Positions 1 to 6,227 of a DNA stretch of 11,100 nucleotides are shown here, piece by piece. The notes below the pieces were generated by a model. It worked only from the letters and a program-made list of their open reading frames with translations. It searched no databases and was not told where the DNA came from. The DNA is from Candidatus Magasanikiibacteriota bacterium. Lineage in GTDB: Bacteria > Patescibacteriota > Patescibacteriia > Magasanikbacterales > GWA2-37-8. Location: contig CAINUM010000081.1 in assembly GCA_903853785.1 (NCBI GenBank), positions 1-11,100 of the forward strand, written 5' to 3'. Positions within the stretch are counted from its first letter, which is position 1. Each line of letters opens with the position of its first letter. A program made the translations under genes and the position numbers.

Positions 1-51
1 AATACTAATATAGTATAACTTATAATAAATATTTATGCAAGAATCATAATC

Positions 52-495
52 TTAGAAACCAAAGTGGCGACGATGTAAACCCTGGTGTTTTTGTGCGTGG
101 GTTGAAAAGAGTTTCAATTTTGCATCCATTTGAGCCTGGGTAATTTGTCCAGATTCTACTTGGGTAGCAAGCTGTTGTTTAATTCCGTTAATATTTTTTT
201 GGTGGTAATTATCCATTTTTTGTTTAAGTTGTTCTTTGGAAAAACCATTTTCTTGGGCAATTAATAATGGTTGTTTTCCAGATTTGAGCTCTGTTTGAAG
301 CTGATCAGTAGTAATACCTAAAATCTGAGCAAATTCGTTAAGACGGGCATTTTTACGGTCTTGTCGATTGAGTTGTCTTTGAACTATGGTTGTTGATGTG
401 ATGGTCGCGTCTGTAGCGGCGGATACTGCCGTTACAGTAATAGCTGAGATTGCAATGGAACCAATGGTAAATACGGTAATAATTGTTTTTCGCAT
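52..495 (-). CDS. Small secreted protein with helical repeats and a His-rich tail, function unknown
   Basis: The 147-residue product starts with a clear signal peptide: basic MRK, a hydrophobic stretch to about residue 24, and a likely cleavage after VSA near residue 26. The mature part is charged and helical. Residues about 53-94 have the pattern LGIT..L...L..G....LIA...GFS.EQL. Residues about 105-130 have QLATQVESGQITQAQMD. This pattern is seen in small secreted bacterial proteins of the YckD/DUF2680 kind; the resemblance is by eye only. The C-terminus is rich in His and Arg (six His in the last 16 residues), which could bind metal or anionic polymers. It lies downstream of a VIT-type metal transporter but is separated by a terminator and has its own promoter candidate, so it is probably a separate unit. 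No Shine-Dalgarno is visible. The reading frame is convincing; the function is not known. Confidence 0.8.
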   Translation of the reverse strand: MRKTIITVFTIGSIAISAITVTAVSAATDATITSTTIVQRQLNRQDRKNARLNEFAQILGITTDQLQTELKSGKQPLLIAQENGFSKEQLKQKMDNYHQKNINGIKQQLATQVESGQITQAQMDAKLKLFSTHAQKHQGLHRRHFGF

Positions 496-534
496 ATAAT
501 TTCAGTTAATAATTATTTAATCGACCTTTATAAT

Positions 535-564
535 ATTACATTCTGATATTGATAGTTATTTCAA
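535..564 (-). promoter_or_regulatory. Candidate promoter of the small secreted protein gene
   Basis: On the minus strand TTGAAA (559-564) is followed after 18 nt by TGTAAT (535-540). Transcription would start near 528, giving a leader of about 33 nt to the ATG at 495. It sits just after the terminator of the upstream transporter gene, as expected for an independent unit. Confidence 0.45.
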
Positions 565-577
565 AATATTTATATAC

Positions 578-608
578 AAAAAAACCTCTTTGATTTGCTC
601 AAAGAGGT
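578..608 (-). terminator. Intrinsic terminator of the VIT1-family gene
   Basis: On the minus strand a perfect 10-bp stem (ACCTCTTTGA / TCAAAGAGGT, arms 599-608 and 584-593) with a 5-nt loop is followed by a run of T (578-584). It begins 14 nt beyond the stop codon of the transporter gene. Confidence 0.85.
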
Positions 609-621
609 GAAGTTGGTTTAA

Positions 622-1317
622 TTATGAAACAATGCTGGCAATAAAATAGGCCACTGCCGCTGCTAGTCCACCAACACCAGCGGTTCTCAGCGCTCCTTTG
701 AAAGGGTTAATTCCAATAATTTTAGCTTTTACATAGCCAAAAATTATTAATGCCAATAGGGTGAATAGTGAAGAAAATATTAACGCCTGGCTTGCTTCAG
801 AAAATAATATATATGGTCCCAACGGTATTAAACCGCCAACAATATAGGACAAACCAATCGTAATTGAGCTGATTGTGGCTCTGTTTTTATCTGGAGTTTC
901 CAAATTTAGCTCATTTCGCATCATAAAATCTACCCAAGCCTCTGGTCTTTTTTCAAAAGCATCAACAATTGGTTTGGCTTCTTCTTTGGTTAAGCCATAA
1001 GTTTCAAAAATTTCTATCACTTCTGATTTTTCCTTTTCAGGCATTGTTTTTACTTCATTTATCTCTCGTTGTTTCTCGCTAAAATAATGATCATATTCAT
1101 TTTTAGCTGCCAAATAACCACCTAGACCCATAGAGATAGAACCGGCAGCTATTTCGGCAAAAACCGCGGCCATAATTATGGAATTGTGTGATACAACACT
1201 GGAAAGTCCGGCTGCTAGCGCAAACGGTACAGTTAAGCCATCGGACATACCGATGATAATATCACGTACCACTGCAGTTGCTGTGAAATGTTTTTCAAAA
1301 TGATTGTTATTATTCAT
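622..1317 (-). CDS. VIT1/CCC1-family Fe2+/Mn2+ transporter
   Basis: This 231-residue inner-membrane protein has the family layout: two N-terminal membrane helices (about 16-38 and 46-71), a cytoplasmic glutamate-rich metal-binding segment (about 75-140), then three C-terminal helices (about 148-172, 177-197, 208-230). SDGLTVPFALAAGL and SMGLGGYLAA are hallmark motifs. Against the plant VIT1 structure (EgVIT1, from memory), the transport residues Asp43 and Met80 correspond to D26 and M63. The metal-binding residues E102, E105, E113, E116, M149, M150 and E153 correspond to E85, E88, E96, E99, M132, M133 and E136. All share one constant offset of 17, so the metal site looks intact. The family exports Fe2+ and similar ions from the cytosol by proton exchange; detoxification of iron or manganese is the likely role. 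The start codon is ATG at 1317 without a Shine-Dalgarno. A cupin gene diverges from it 71 bp away. Confidence 0.93.
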   Translation of the reverse strand: MNNNNHFEKHFTATAVVRDIIIGMSDGLTVPFALAAGLSSVVSHNSIIMAAVFAEIAAGSISMGLGGYLAAKNEYDHYFSEKQREINEVKTMPEKEKSEVIEIFETYGLTKEEAKPIVDAFEKRPEAWVDFMMRNELNLETPDKNRATISSITIGLSYIVGGLIPLGPYILFSEASQALIFSSLFTLLALIIFGYVKAKIIGINPFKGALRTAGVGGLAAAVAYFIASIVS

Positions 1318-1346
1318 ATTTGCGTATTTTATGCAATTTTAAACTG

Positions 1347-1355
1347 TGCTATAAT
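1347..1355 (+). promoter_or_regulatory. Extended -10 promoter of the cupin gene
   Basis: TGCTATAAT at 1347-1355 is a perfect extended -10 element (TGn plus TATAAT). No good -35 is present; the region around 1327-1332 is TTTTAT. Transcription would start near 1362, 27 nt before the ATG at 1389. Because it lies downstream of the in-frame TTG at 1320, it rules out the longer reading of the cupin gene. Confidence 0.65.
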
Positions 1356-1388
1356 AATATTGTATTTAATAATTTTAATCTCAAATGT

Positions 1389-1784
1389 ATGCATGGATTC
1401 GTTGCTAATTTAGAAGATGCTACCTTGGCTAATAATGATTTTCGTCGCGTATTGTATACGGCTAAAAATAGCCAATTAGTTTTGATGAGTCTGCGCCCAC
1501 TTGAAGATATCGGTGAAGAAGTTCATCATCTTGATCAATTTATTCGAATTGAGCAAGGAGTAGGAAAAGCTATTTTGGATGATGTTGAACATGATATTAG
1601 CGACGGCTTTGCGGTGGTCGTACCAGCCGGCACTAAACACAATTTTATTAATACTTCCGCTGATAAAGAATTAAAATTATATACAGTTTATTCTCCGGCA
1701 GAGCATCAGGACAAAGTTGTTCGTCATACCAAGGAAGAAGCCGAAGCTAGCGAAGAACATTTTGATGGTAAAACTACGGAATAA
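1389..1784 (+). CDS. Single-domain cupin protein
   Basis: This 131-residue protein is a small beta-barrel of the cupin superfamily. Cupin motif 2 is textbook, G-x5-P-x-G-x2-H-x3-N, at G73, P79, G81, H84 and N88. Motif 1 is a variant (IGEEVHHLDQFIRIEQG), with H46 and possibly H47 or Q50 as metal ligands. The C-terminal YSPAEHQDKVVRHTKEEAEA is common in small cupins annotated only as cupin domain proteins. The likely state is a metal-binding sugar isomerase, dioxygenase or binding protein; the substrate cannot be read from sequence. I chose ATG 1389 over the in-frame TTG at 1320 because the extra 23 residues look non-coding and include the promoter. It diverges from a metal transporter, which may be coincidence or a shared metal theme. 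The stop codon directly abuts that of the convergent ABC-F gene. Confidence 0.9.
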   Translation: MHGFVANLEDATLANNDFRRVLYTAKNSQLVLMSLRPLEDIGEEVHHLDQFIRIEQGVGKAILDDVEHDISDGFAVVVPAGTKHNFINTSADKELKLYTVYSPAEHQDKVVRHTKEEAEASEEHFDGKTTE

Positions 1785-3557
1785 TTATTTCTCTAGATTT
1801 TGTATATTTTCTTGAATTCGCAACCATTCATTTTCCTTATTTTTTGTTTCTGTATCAAGATCGCCTAAATGTCGGTAATCATCCAGTGAAAATTTTTGAG
1901 GATCCTTGGCCTGTTTACGTAATAAACGGGCCTTTTCTTTTTCTAAGTCAAAAATATCATCCTCGATTTTTTTAAGTTTCTTTTTTTCAATTTTTATATC
2001 TTCGTAGCGCTGTTTTTTTTCTTCGTCATTTTTTGCTTGTTTTATTTTTGTCACTTCCTCATCTTGTTGAGGCCCAATGGATTGTTCTAAATTATATATG
2101 TATTCTTCATAAGTTCCAGGATAACGACGTACTTCACCATTTTTAACTTCAATAATCATGGTGGCAATTGAATTTACAAAAGTACGGTTGTGACTAATAA
2201 ATAAGACTGTCCCGTTGAATTCCTCTAAAGCCAAACCGAGTGCTTCCACCGTTTCAAAATCTAAGTGGTTGGTTGGCTCGTCTAATAAAAGTATTTTGCT
2301 TTTGGATAATAGAATGCTTGCTAAACAAAGACGGGCTTTCTCTCCACCACTAAGTACCGAGATATATTTCTCAAGATCGCTATCACGAAACAAAAAATTT
2401 CCAGCCATTTTTAAAATTTCTTCGTCGTTGATGTCACTTGGAGCGCTGGTGCGTAAATGAGTCCAAACTTTTTGTTCTGGGTCTAAAGCATTTGGAACGT
2501 GTTGGGCATAATAAGCGAAGGTACTGTCTACGGCCCACTTAAATTTCCCGTCTAGTGGTAAAAGTTCACCAGCTAAAGTTTTTAAAAAAGTGGTTTTACC
2601 TTGACCGTTGTCTCCTAAAATAGCCACATGTTCAGAGCGTTCGATATCTAAAGTAATATGATCAGCAATTATTTTATCTGGATAACCTATAGCTAAATTT
2701 TCACATCTAAACAATAGCCCTTTTTTAGTTTCGACATTTGGTATTTTGATACGTACCGTTGTGAGCGGACTTTGAATATCTAGTTTTTGAAGTTTTTCAA
2801 TGGCTTTAAGTTTGCTTTGAGCTTGGGAAGCCTTGCTGGCTTTGTAGCGAAATTTATCCACGAAATCCTGGAGATGTCTTTGTTCGCGTTCGATTTTTTT
2901 GTTATAAAGTTTGGCAAACGCTAGTCGTTCTTCTTTGTAGGCAAGATACTCGTCAATTGGTCGAGGAAATAACGTGAGGTTTCCCTGTTCTATTTCTAGA
3001 GTTTGTTCGCAGGTGCGTTTTAAAAATTCGCGATCATGGGAGATGATTAAAAAAGATTCACTATAATCGCGTAAAAATTTTTCAAGCAAAAGCTGAGTAT
3101 GGACATCAAGATAGTTGGTAGGTTCATCTAGTAAAAATAAGTTTGGTTCTTTGAGCAACATCGACGATAGACGAACACGCATTTGGAATCCGCCGGAAAG
3201 TGATGATAATTTGGCGTTCAATAATTCATTTTTAATTTCAAACTTTCCTGCAATTTTGGCACATTGCCAATTTTCTTTACCAGTAGTTCTTTCCAAAAAT
3301 TCCAACACAGATTCATCAGGGTTGATTTGTTCGTGCTGCTCTAAATAGCCAAGACGAGTAATTGGTTGAATCGCGATAATTCCAGTATCTTGTGTTTCTT
3401 GTCCAACAATCATTCTAAATAACGTAGATTTTCCAGCGCCATTACGACCGATTACGCCAATTTTTTGTTTGCTATGGATTGCTAAATCAGCATCTTTGAA
3501 AAGCGCTTGTTGGTGATATGATTTATTTAATTTTTCAATAGTAAGTAAAGTGGCCAT
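1785..3557 (-). CDS. ABC-F family ATPase (ribosome-associated, YheS/Uup-like)
   Basis: The 590-residue protein has two ABC ATPase domains and no membrane segment, the ABC-F layout. Domain 1 has Walker A GRNGAGKST (37-45), signature LSGGFQ (120-125) and Walker B FLLDEPTNYLD (141-151). Domain 2 has Walker A GDNGQGKTT (315-323), signature LSGGEKARL (402-410) and Walker B LLLDEPTNHLD (423-433). The inter-domain linker (about 208-262) is a charged helical hairpin with FVDKFRYKASKASQAQSK, the element that reaches toward the ribosomal P-site tRNA in this family. A basic/acidic coiled-coil tail (about 490-590) follows, as in Uup and YheS. ABC-F proteins resolve stalled ribosomes, assist initiation or protect against ribosome-targeting antibiotics; which applies here cannot be told. 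The start ATG at 3557 has no Shine-Dalgarno. There is no gap to the convergent cupin gene. Confidence 0.93.
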   Translation of the reverse strand: MATLLTIEKLNKSYHQQALFKDADLAIHSKQKIGVIGRNGAGKSTLFRMIVGQETQDTGIIAIQPITRLGYLEQHEQINPDESVLEFLERTTGKENWQCAKIAGKFEIKNELLNAKLSSLSGGFQMRVRLSSMLLKEPNLFLLDEPTNYLDVHTQLLLEKFLRDYSESFLIISHDREFLKRTCEQTLEIEQGNLTLFPRPIDEYLAYKEERLAFAKLYNKKIEREQRHLQDFVDKFRYKASKASQAQSKLKAIEKLQKLDIQSPLTTVRIKIPNVETKKGLLFRCENLAIGYPDKIIADHITLDIERSEHVAILGDNGQGKTTFLKTLAGELLPLDGKFKWAVDSTFAYYAQHVPNALDPEQKVWTHLRTSAPSDINDEEILKMAGNFLFRDSDLEKYISVLSGGEKARLCLASILLSKSKILLLDEPTNHLDFETVEALGLALEEFNGTVLFISHNRTFVNSIATMIIEVKNGEVRRYPGTYEEYIYNLEQSIGPQQDEEVTKIKQAKNDEEKKQRYEDIKIEKKKLKKIEDDIFDLEKEKARLLRKQAKDPQKFSLDDYRHLGDLDTETKNKENEWLRIQENIQNLEK

Positions 3558-3566
3558 ATGGGAGAA

Positions 3567-3595
3567 AGGTTATCAGAAATAGCGGTGTTTGTAAA
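3567..3595 (-). promoter_or_regulatory. Weak candidate promoter of the ABC-F gene
   Basis: On the minus strand TTTACA (3590-3595) is followed after 17 nt by TAACCT (3567-3572), preceded by TGA as a possible extended -10. The -10 is a poor match. A promoter is expected here because a terminator for the upstream gene lies immediately before it. The predicted leader would be only a few nucleotides. Confidence 0.3.
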
Positions 3596-3596
3596 C

Positions 3597-3627
3597 AAAA
3601 AAATAATCTCGATTACTCGAGATTATT
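3597..3627 (-). terminator. Intrinsic terminator of the secreted lysozyme-like gene
   Basis: Perfect 11-bp inverted repeat (3602-3612 with 3617-3627, 4-nt loop). On the minus strand it is followed by seven T residues (3597-3603, partly within the stem). It begins 10 nt after the stop codon of the secreted protein gene. Confidence 0.8.
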
Positions 3628-3637
3628 TGATTTTCAT

Positions 3638-4240
3638 TTAAACCATCTCCATGATACTCATTACTTCAGCTGGGTATGTTCGCATTACGGTGCCGTTATA
3701 ATACCACAATTTTTTCTTGGTATCTGTACCTTTGTAATAACGAGAGGTGTTAGGGTTGAAACCACCTAAGTTGCTAGAAACTACATCGATAGCTTCGCTA
3801 AAATCATCAAATTCGATTTTGGCAGAACCCCAACCAAATGGGTTGTTGTTCATCATATGTTTACCACCTGAAGATTCACGCACACCGATAGCGGCCACTA
3901 ATCTCCAATCAACATTGTATTTGTTGGCTGAGCGAACAAACTCGATACCATAACCTTCCAAAGGCATATCACGTTTAGAAAAATACGCGTCTAATCTTTG
4001 GGCTTTTTCCATGTCTTCAGCTGAGTCAGTACTTTCGCCTGTTACTTCTTCGGTATTTGAGATAAACAAAGTTGTATGATGAATATCTTTATCTGTAGAA
4101 GTGAAAACGTATGGCAACATTGTCATTGGCATGGTTTTAGCACTAGCAGTAATAGGATTGGCTAATATTAGCACAATGGCTGAAATGTTGATGAAATACT
4201 TGGCAATCGCTAGAATGTATTTTTTTGGCTTATTTGTCAT
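3638..4240 (-). CDS. Secreted protein with a lysozyme/glucosaminidase-like domain
   Basis: The 200-residue product has a Sec signal peptide: Lys-rich start, hydrophobic core about 9-28, and a cleavage site after TASA near residue 34. A spacer rich in Thr, Ser and acidic residues (about 45-80) leads to a compact domain at about 83-200. This contains PLEGYGIEFVRSANKYNVDW, then a RESSGG motif with E122 as candidate catalytic acid, then MNNNPFGWGS. That order (helix with ExSGG, then an NNxFGWG turn) is typical of lysozyme-fold peptidoglycan hydrolases of the glucosaminidase and soluble lytic transglycosylase groups. Similar short proteins are common in CPR genomes, to my knowledge. The likely role is peptidoglycan remodelling at the cell surface, or cutting the wall of a host or neighbour; neither is shown. 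It has the strongest protein-gene promoter in the left half and its own terminator, so it is monocistronic and probably well expressed. Confidence 0.8.
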   Translation of the reverse strand: MTNKPKKYILAIAKYFINISAIVLILANPITASAKTMPMTMLPYVFTSTDKDIHHTTLFISNTEEVTGESTDSAEDMEKAQRLDAYFSKRDMPLEGYGIEFVRSANKYNVDWRLVAAIGVRESSGGKHMMNNNPFGWGSAKIEFDDFSEAIDVVSSNLGGFNPNTSRYYKGTDTKKKLWYYNGTVMRTYPAEVMSIMEMV

Positions 4241-4296
4241 GTTATATCATATTAAGGCGAATACCCAATTGGTGATCGTTGAATTAATAACGAGTC

Positions 4297-4325
4297 ACTA
4301 TAGCATGAAATGGTAATTTTGTCAA
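4297..4325 (-). promoter_or_regulatory. Near-consensus promoter of the secreted lysozyme-like gene
   Basis: On the minus strand a perfect TTGACA (4320-4325) is followed after exactly 17 nt by TATAGT (4297-4302). Transcription should begin near 4290, giving a leader of about 50 nt before the ATG at 4240. No Shine-Dalgarno is visible in that leader. Confidence 0.8.
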
Positions 4326-4401
4326 TGGTTTGAGCCCTATTTTTGGTTAATATTTAGCTTTGTTAAGCGGAATTTGAGAAAATTGATAGATCCTTAAAGT
4401 C

Positions 4402-4430
4402 TTGATTAATTCACTTATTTGCTGTAGTAT
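4402..4430 (+). promoter_or_regulatory. Candidate promoter of the dihydrouridine synthase gene
   Basis: TTGATT (4402-4407), 17-nt spacer, TAGTAT (4425-4430). The start point would be near 4437, giving a leader of about 15 nt. The same TAGTAT -10 hexamer occurs in the candidate tRNA and truB promoters of this window. Confidence 0.45.
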
Positions 4431-4451
4431 CACTTTATTGAAATATTTTCT

Positions 4452-5435
4452 ATGGAAACTAATTTTTGGACGAAATTAAAAAAACCTATTTTCGTTTTAG
4501 CACCGATGGCCAATGTCACTGATGCGGCTTTTCGCTTTTTGATTGCTAAATATGGTAGACCGGATGTTATGTGGACTGAGTTTGTATCCTGTGATGGCTT
4601 GATGTCTATCGGAAGAGAGCGTTTGTTGATAGATTTAAAGTATGACGAGAGTGAACGCCCGATTGTTGCTCAGATTTTTGGTTCGAAACCAGAGAATTTT
4701 TTCAAAACAGCACAACTGTTAAAAGAAATGGGTTTTGATGGCATTGATATCAATATGGGCTGTCCCGATAAAAATATTGAGAAACAGGGCGCAGGAGCAA
4801 AGCTGATGCAAAATCCATCTTTAGCGCAAGAAATCATTTTAGCCACCAAAGAGGGGGCAGGTGGTTTGCCGGTATCAGTTAAAACCAGAATAGGGTATAG
4901 CAAGAATACTTTGTCGGAATGGTTGCCGGTGTTATTACAAACTAAACCAGCGGCTATTACAGTTCACTGTCGAACACGTAAAGAAATGTCGCTTGTGCCG
5001 GCTCGTTGGGAACACGTCAAAGAGGCGGTTCAAATTCGCGATGCTTTTGATGGTTCAAAAGATAAGACTTTAATTTTGGGTAATGGAGATGTAAAAAATC
5101 TCACTGAAGCCTATCAAAAAGTCGAAGAAACTGGTTGTGACGGGGTGATGATTGGTCGGGGGGTATTTGGTAATCCTTGGGTGTTTAACCGTGAATTAAT
5201 GGGAAAGGAAATTTCAGTAGAACAAAAATTAAAAACAATGATTGAACATACATATTTGTTTGAAAAACTAATGGTTGAACACAAAGATTTTAATATTATG
5301 AAAAAGCACTACAAAGCCTACGTAAATGGTTTTGATAATGCTAAAGAACTTCGAATTGAATTGATGGAAAATGCAGTCGATGCCACGGCTGTAGAAAAGA
5401 TAACCAATGATTTTATAGAAAAAAACTTTAAATAG
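4452..5435 (+). CDS. dus: tRNA-dihydrouridine synthase
   Basis: The 327-residue flavoenzyme reduces uridines in the tRNA D-loop to dihydrouridine using FMN and NADPH. The N-terminal TIM barrel shows the family motifs in order: APMANVTDAAFR (17-28, FMN site), QIFGS (74-78), INMGCPDKNIEKQGAGAKLM (100-119) with catalytic C104, VKTRIG (143-148) with K144, VHCRTR (171-176) with H172, GNGDV (210-214) and IGRGVFGNPW (234-243). The C-terminal 80 residues form the helical tRNA-recognition domain. Length matches DusB-type proteins; the exact DusA/B/C class and target position are not certain. It starts at ATG 4452 with no Shine-Dalgarno. A hairpin follows 12 nt after the stop and a tRNA gene lies 190 bp downstream with its own promoter. 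In this compact genome a single Dus may serve several tRNA positions, but that is a guess. Confidence 0.95.
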   Translation: METNFWTKLKKPIFVLAPMANVTDAAFRFLIAKYGRPDVMWTEFVSCDGLMSIGRERLLIDLKYDESERPIVAQIFGSKPENFFKTAQLLKEMGFDGIDINMGCPDKNIEKQGAGAKLMQNPSLAQEIILATKEGAGGLPVSVKTRIGYSKNTLSEWLPVLLQTKPAAITVHCRTRKEMSLVPARWEHVKEAVQIRDAFDGSKDKTLILGNGDVKNLTEAYQKVEETGCDGVMIGRGVFGNPWVFNRELMGKEISVEQKLKTMIEHTYLFEKLMVEHKDFNIMKKHYKAYVNGFDNAKELRIELMENAVDATAVEKITNDFIEKNFK

Positions 5436-5442
5436 TATAAAC

Positions 5443-5472
5443 AAAAAATCCTCTCGTTGAATTCGAGAGGAT
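5443..5472 (+). terminator. Terminator after dus, possibly bidirectional
   Basis: A 9-bp stem ATCCTCTCG / CGAGAGGAT (5448-5456 and 5464-5472) with a 7-nt loop lies 12 nt after the dus stop. On the plus strand the following tract (CTTGGTTTATAT) is only moderately T-rich. On the minus strand six T residues follow (5443-5448), so it may also block antisense transcription. Confidence 0.65.
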
Positions 5473-5585
5473 CTTGGTTTATATCAACGTAAGAAGTCTG
5501 CGTCTGCAGTCAAAAAATTAGTTATAAAAAATATATAAGTGGCTAGGATAAAAAAATGTAGAAAAAATTGAGGTCTTTTGTTATA

Positions 5586-5614
5586 TTGACTTTAACCGAT
5601 TTTTTTGTTAGTAT
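5586..5614 (+). promoter_or_regulatory. Promoter of the tRNA gene
   Basis: TTGACT (5586-5591), 17-nt spacer, TAGTAT (5609-5614). The start point would be near 5621, 5 nt before the mature tRNA, so little 5' trimming would be needed. Confidence 0.65.
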
Positions 5615-5625
5615 ACGAATCACTT

Positions 5626-5699
5626 GTCAGGGTAGCTCAGTTGGCTAGAGCACGGCATTCATAACGCCGAGGTCGGGAGTTCGACCCTCCCTCCTGACA
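5626..5699 (+). tRNA. tRNA with anticodon CAT (probably elongator Met)
   Basis: A full cloverleaf is visible. The acceptor stem is 5626-5632 with 5692-5698, G1-C72 to a G7-U66 pair. The D arm is GCTC/GAGC, the T arm is GGGAG/CTCCC with loop TTCGACC, and the discriminator is A at 5699. The anticodon CAT is at 5660-5662 in loop TTCATAA. Initiator tRNA is unlikely because position 1 pairs with 72 and the three G-C pairs typical of the initiator anticodon stem are absent. Elongator tRNA-Met is favoured, but tRNA-Ile with lysidine-modified CAT cannot be excluded by eye. The 3' CCA is not encoded; the sequence after A73 is CAA, so a CCA-adding enzyme is needed. The anticodon stem CGGCA/CGCCG has an A-C mismatch at its loop-closing pair. 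Confidence 0.93.
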
Positions 5700-5700
5700 C

Positions 5701-5729
5701 AATAGAGTCTTTGACTCTATTTTTGTTTT
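5701..5729 (+). terminator. Intrinsic terminator of the tRNA gene
   Basis: Perfect 9-bp stem AATAGAGTC / GACTCTATT (5701-5709, 5713-5721) with loop TTT, continuing into T-rich TTTGTTTT. It starts 2 nt after the tRNA discriminator base. Confidence 0.88.
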
Positions 5730-5756
5730 CAAAAAAAATGGACGAAAATTTTTGAA

Positions 5757-5794
5757 TAAAAAAAATCCCCAGAGTACTCTCAAGGGGATTTTTT
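5757..5794 (-). terminator. Intrinsic terminator of the HU gene, bidirectional
   Basis: A stem of AAAAAATCCCC with GGGGATTTTTT (5760-5770, 5784-5794) surrounds a perfect internal palindrome AGAGTACTCT (5771-5780). On the minus strand a T run follows the G-C part, 12 nt past the HU stop codon. The arrangement is symmetric, so it could stop transcripts from either side. Confidence 0.85.
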
Positions 5795-5806
5795 ATTTAC
5801 GAAAGA

Positions 5807-6082
5807 TTATTTAAGAGCATCTTTCAAGGCTTTTCCGGCTTTGAATTTTGGAACCTTAACAGCTGGAATGTTGATTTTCTGAGTTGGGTTTTGTGGGTTA
5901 ACACCTGTGCGAGCTGCACGTAGTTTGGAACTGAAAGCTCCGAAACCTGTTAAAACTACTTCTTCACCCTTCTTCAAGTTGGAAGTAACCATCTCCACAA
6001 AAGTGTTCAAAAAGTCTTCAGCTTCACGTTTTGAAACGTTCAACTTTTCTGCCAATGCTTGTGCTAATTCGGCTTTATTCAT
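5807..6082 (-). CDS. hup: HU-family DNA-binding protein
   Basis: This 91-residue histone-like protein has the full HU/IHF fold: N-terminal helical dimerisation part (1-38), GEEVVLTGFGAF (39-50), and the DNA-binding beta arm from about 53 to 75. R55, R58, and P63 in GVNPQNPT match the HU arm, where the proline intercalates into bent DNA. The C-terminal KVPKFKAGKALKDALK is standard. Length and the lack of IHF-specific features favour a homodimeric HU acting in nucleoid packing. It is the only gene here with a strong Shine-Dalgarno (GGAGGTG, 6088-6094, 5 nt from the ATG), suggesting high translation. Its extended -10 promoter gives a leader of about 50 nt. RNase Y lies upstream on the same strand with no clear terminator between, so some read-through from rny is possible. 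Confidence 0.96.
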   Translation of the reverse strand: MNKAELAQALAEKLNVSKREAEDFLNTFVEMVTSNLKKGEEVVLTGFGAFSSKLRAARTGVNPQNPTQKINIPAVKVPKFKAGKALKDALK

Positions 6083-6087
6083 AAATT

Positions 6088-6094
6088 CACCTCC
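6088..6094 (-). promoter_or_regulatory. Strong Shine-Dalgarno of the HU gene
   Basis: GGAGGTG on the minus strand, 5 nt before the ATG at 6082. No other gene start in this window has a comparable site. Confidence 0.88.
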
Positions 6095-6138
6095 GTTCTT
6101 AAATTAAGTTTTTTTGATCGTTGTATTTCGACAAAATT

Positions 6139-6147
6139 ATTATATCA
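6139..6147 (-). promoter_or_regulatory. Extended -10 promoter of the HU gene
   Basis: TGATATAAT on the minus strand is a perfect extended -10 element. The -35 region has no good match. The start would be near 6132, about 50 nt before the ATG. Confidence 0.65.
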
Positions 6148-6227
6148 CAGCTTGTTTATTTTGGCTACAATAAGCAATAATTACTTGTCCACAGGCTGTT
6201 TTGAATACTTTTTCACCAATTAATTTT

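Noticed and set aside
2..16. Inverted repeat ATACTA-ATA-TAGTAT downstream of the first gene, and TATAAT at 21-26
   Set aside because: Short and almost all A/T, at the window edge; the T tract or -35 that would be needed is outside the window.
1320..1388. Longer cupin reading from TTG 1320
   Set aside because: The extra 23 codons contain the extended -10 promoter at 1347-1355 and do not resemble the family N-terminus, which begins at MHGFVANLEDATL.
5500..5512. Repeat-like GTCTGCGTCTGCAGTC near 5497-5512
   Set aside because: Two copies of a 6-mer in a 110-bp gap with no flanking structure; no promoter, hairpin or frame goes with it.
6185..6193. DnaA-box-like TTGTCCACA between rny and HU
   Set aside because: A single site with one mismatch, no cluster, no AT-rich unwinding element arrangement and no dnaA or dnaN nearby; not enough for an origin.
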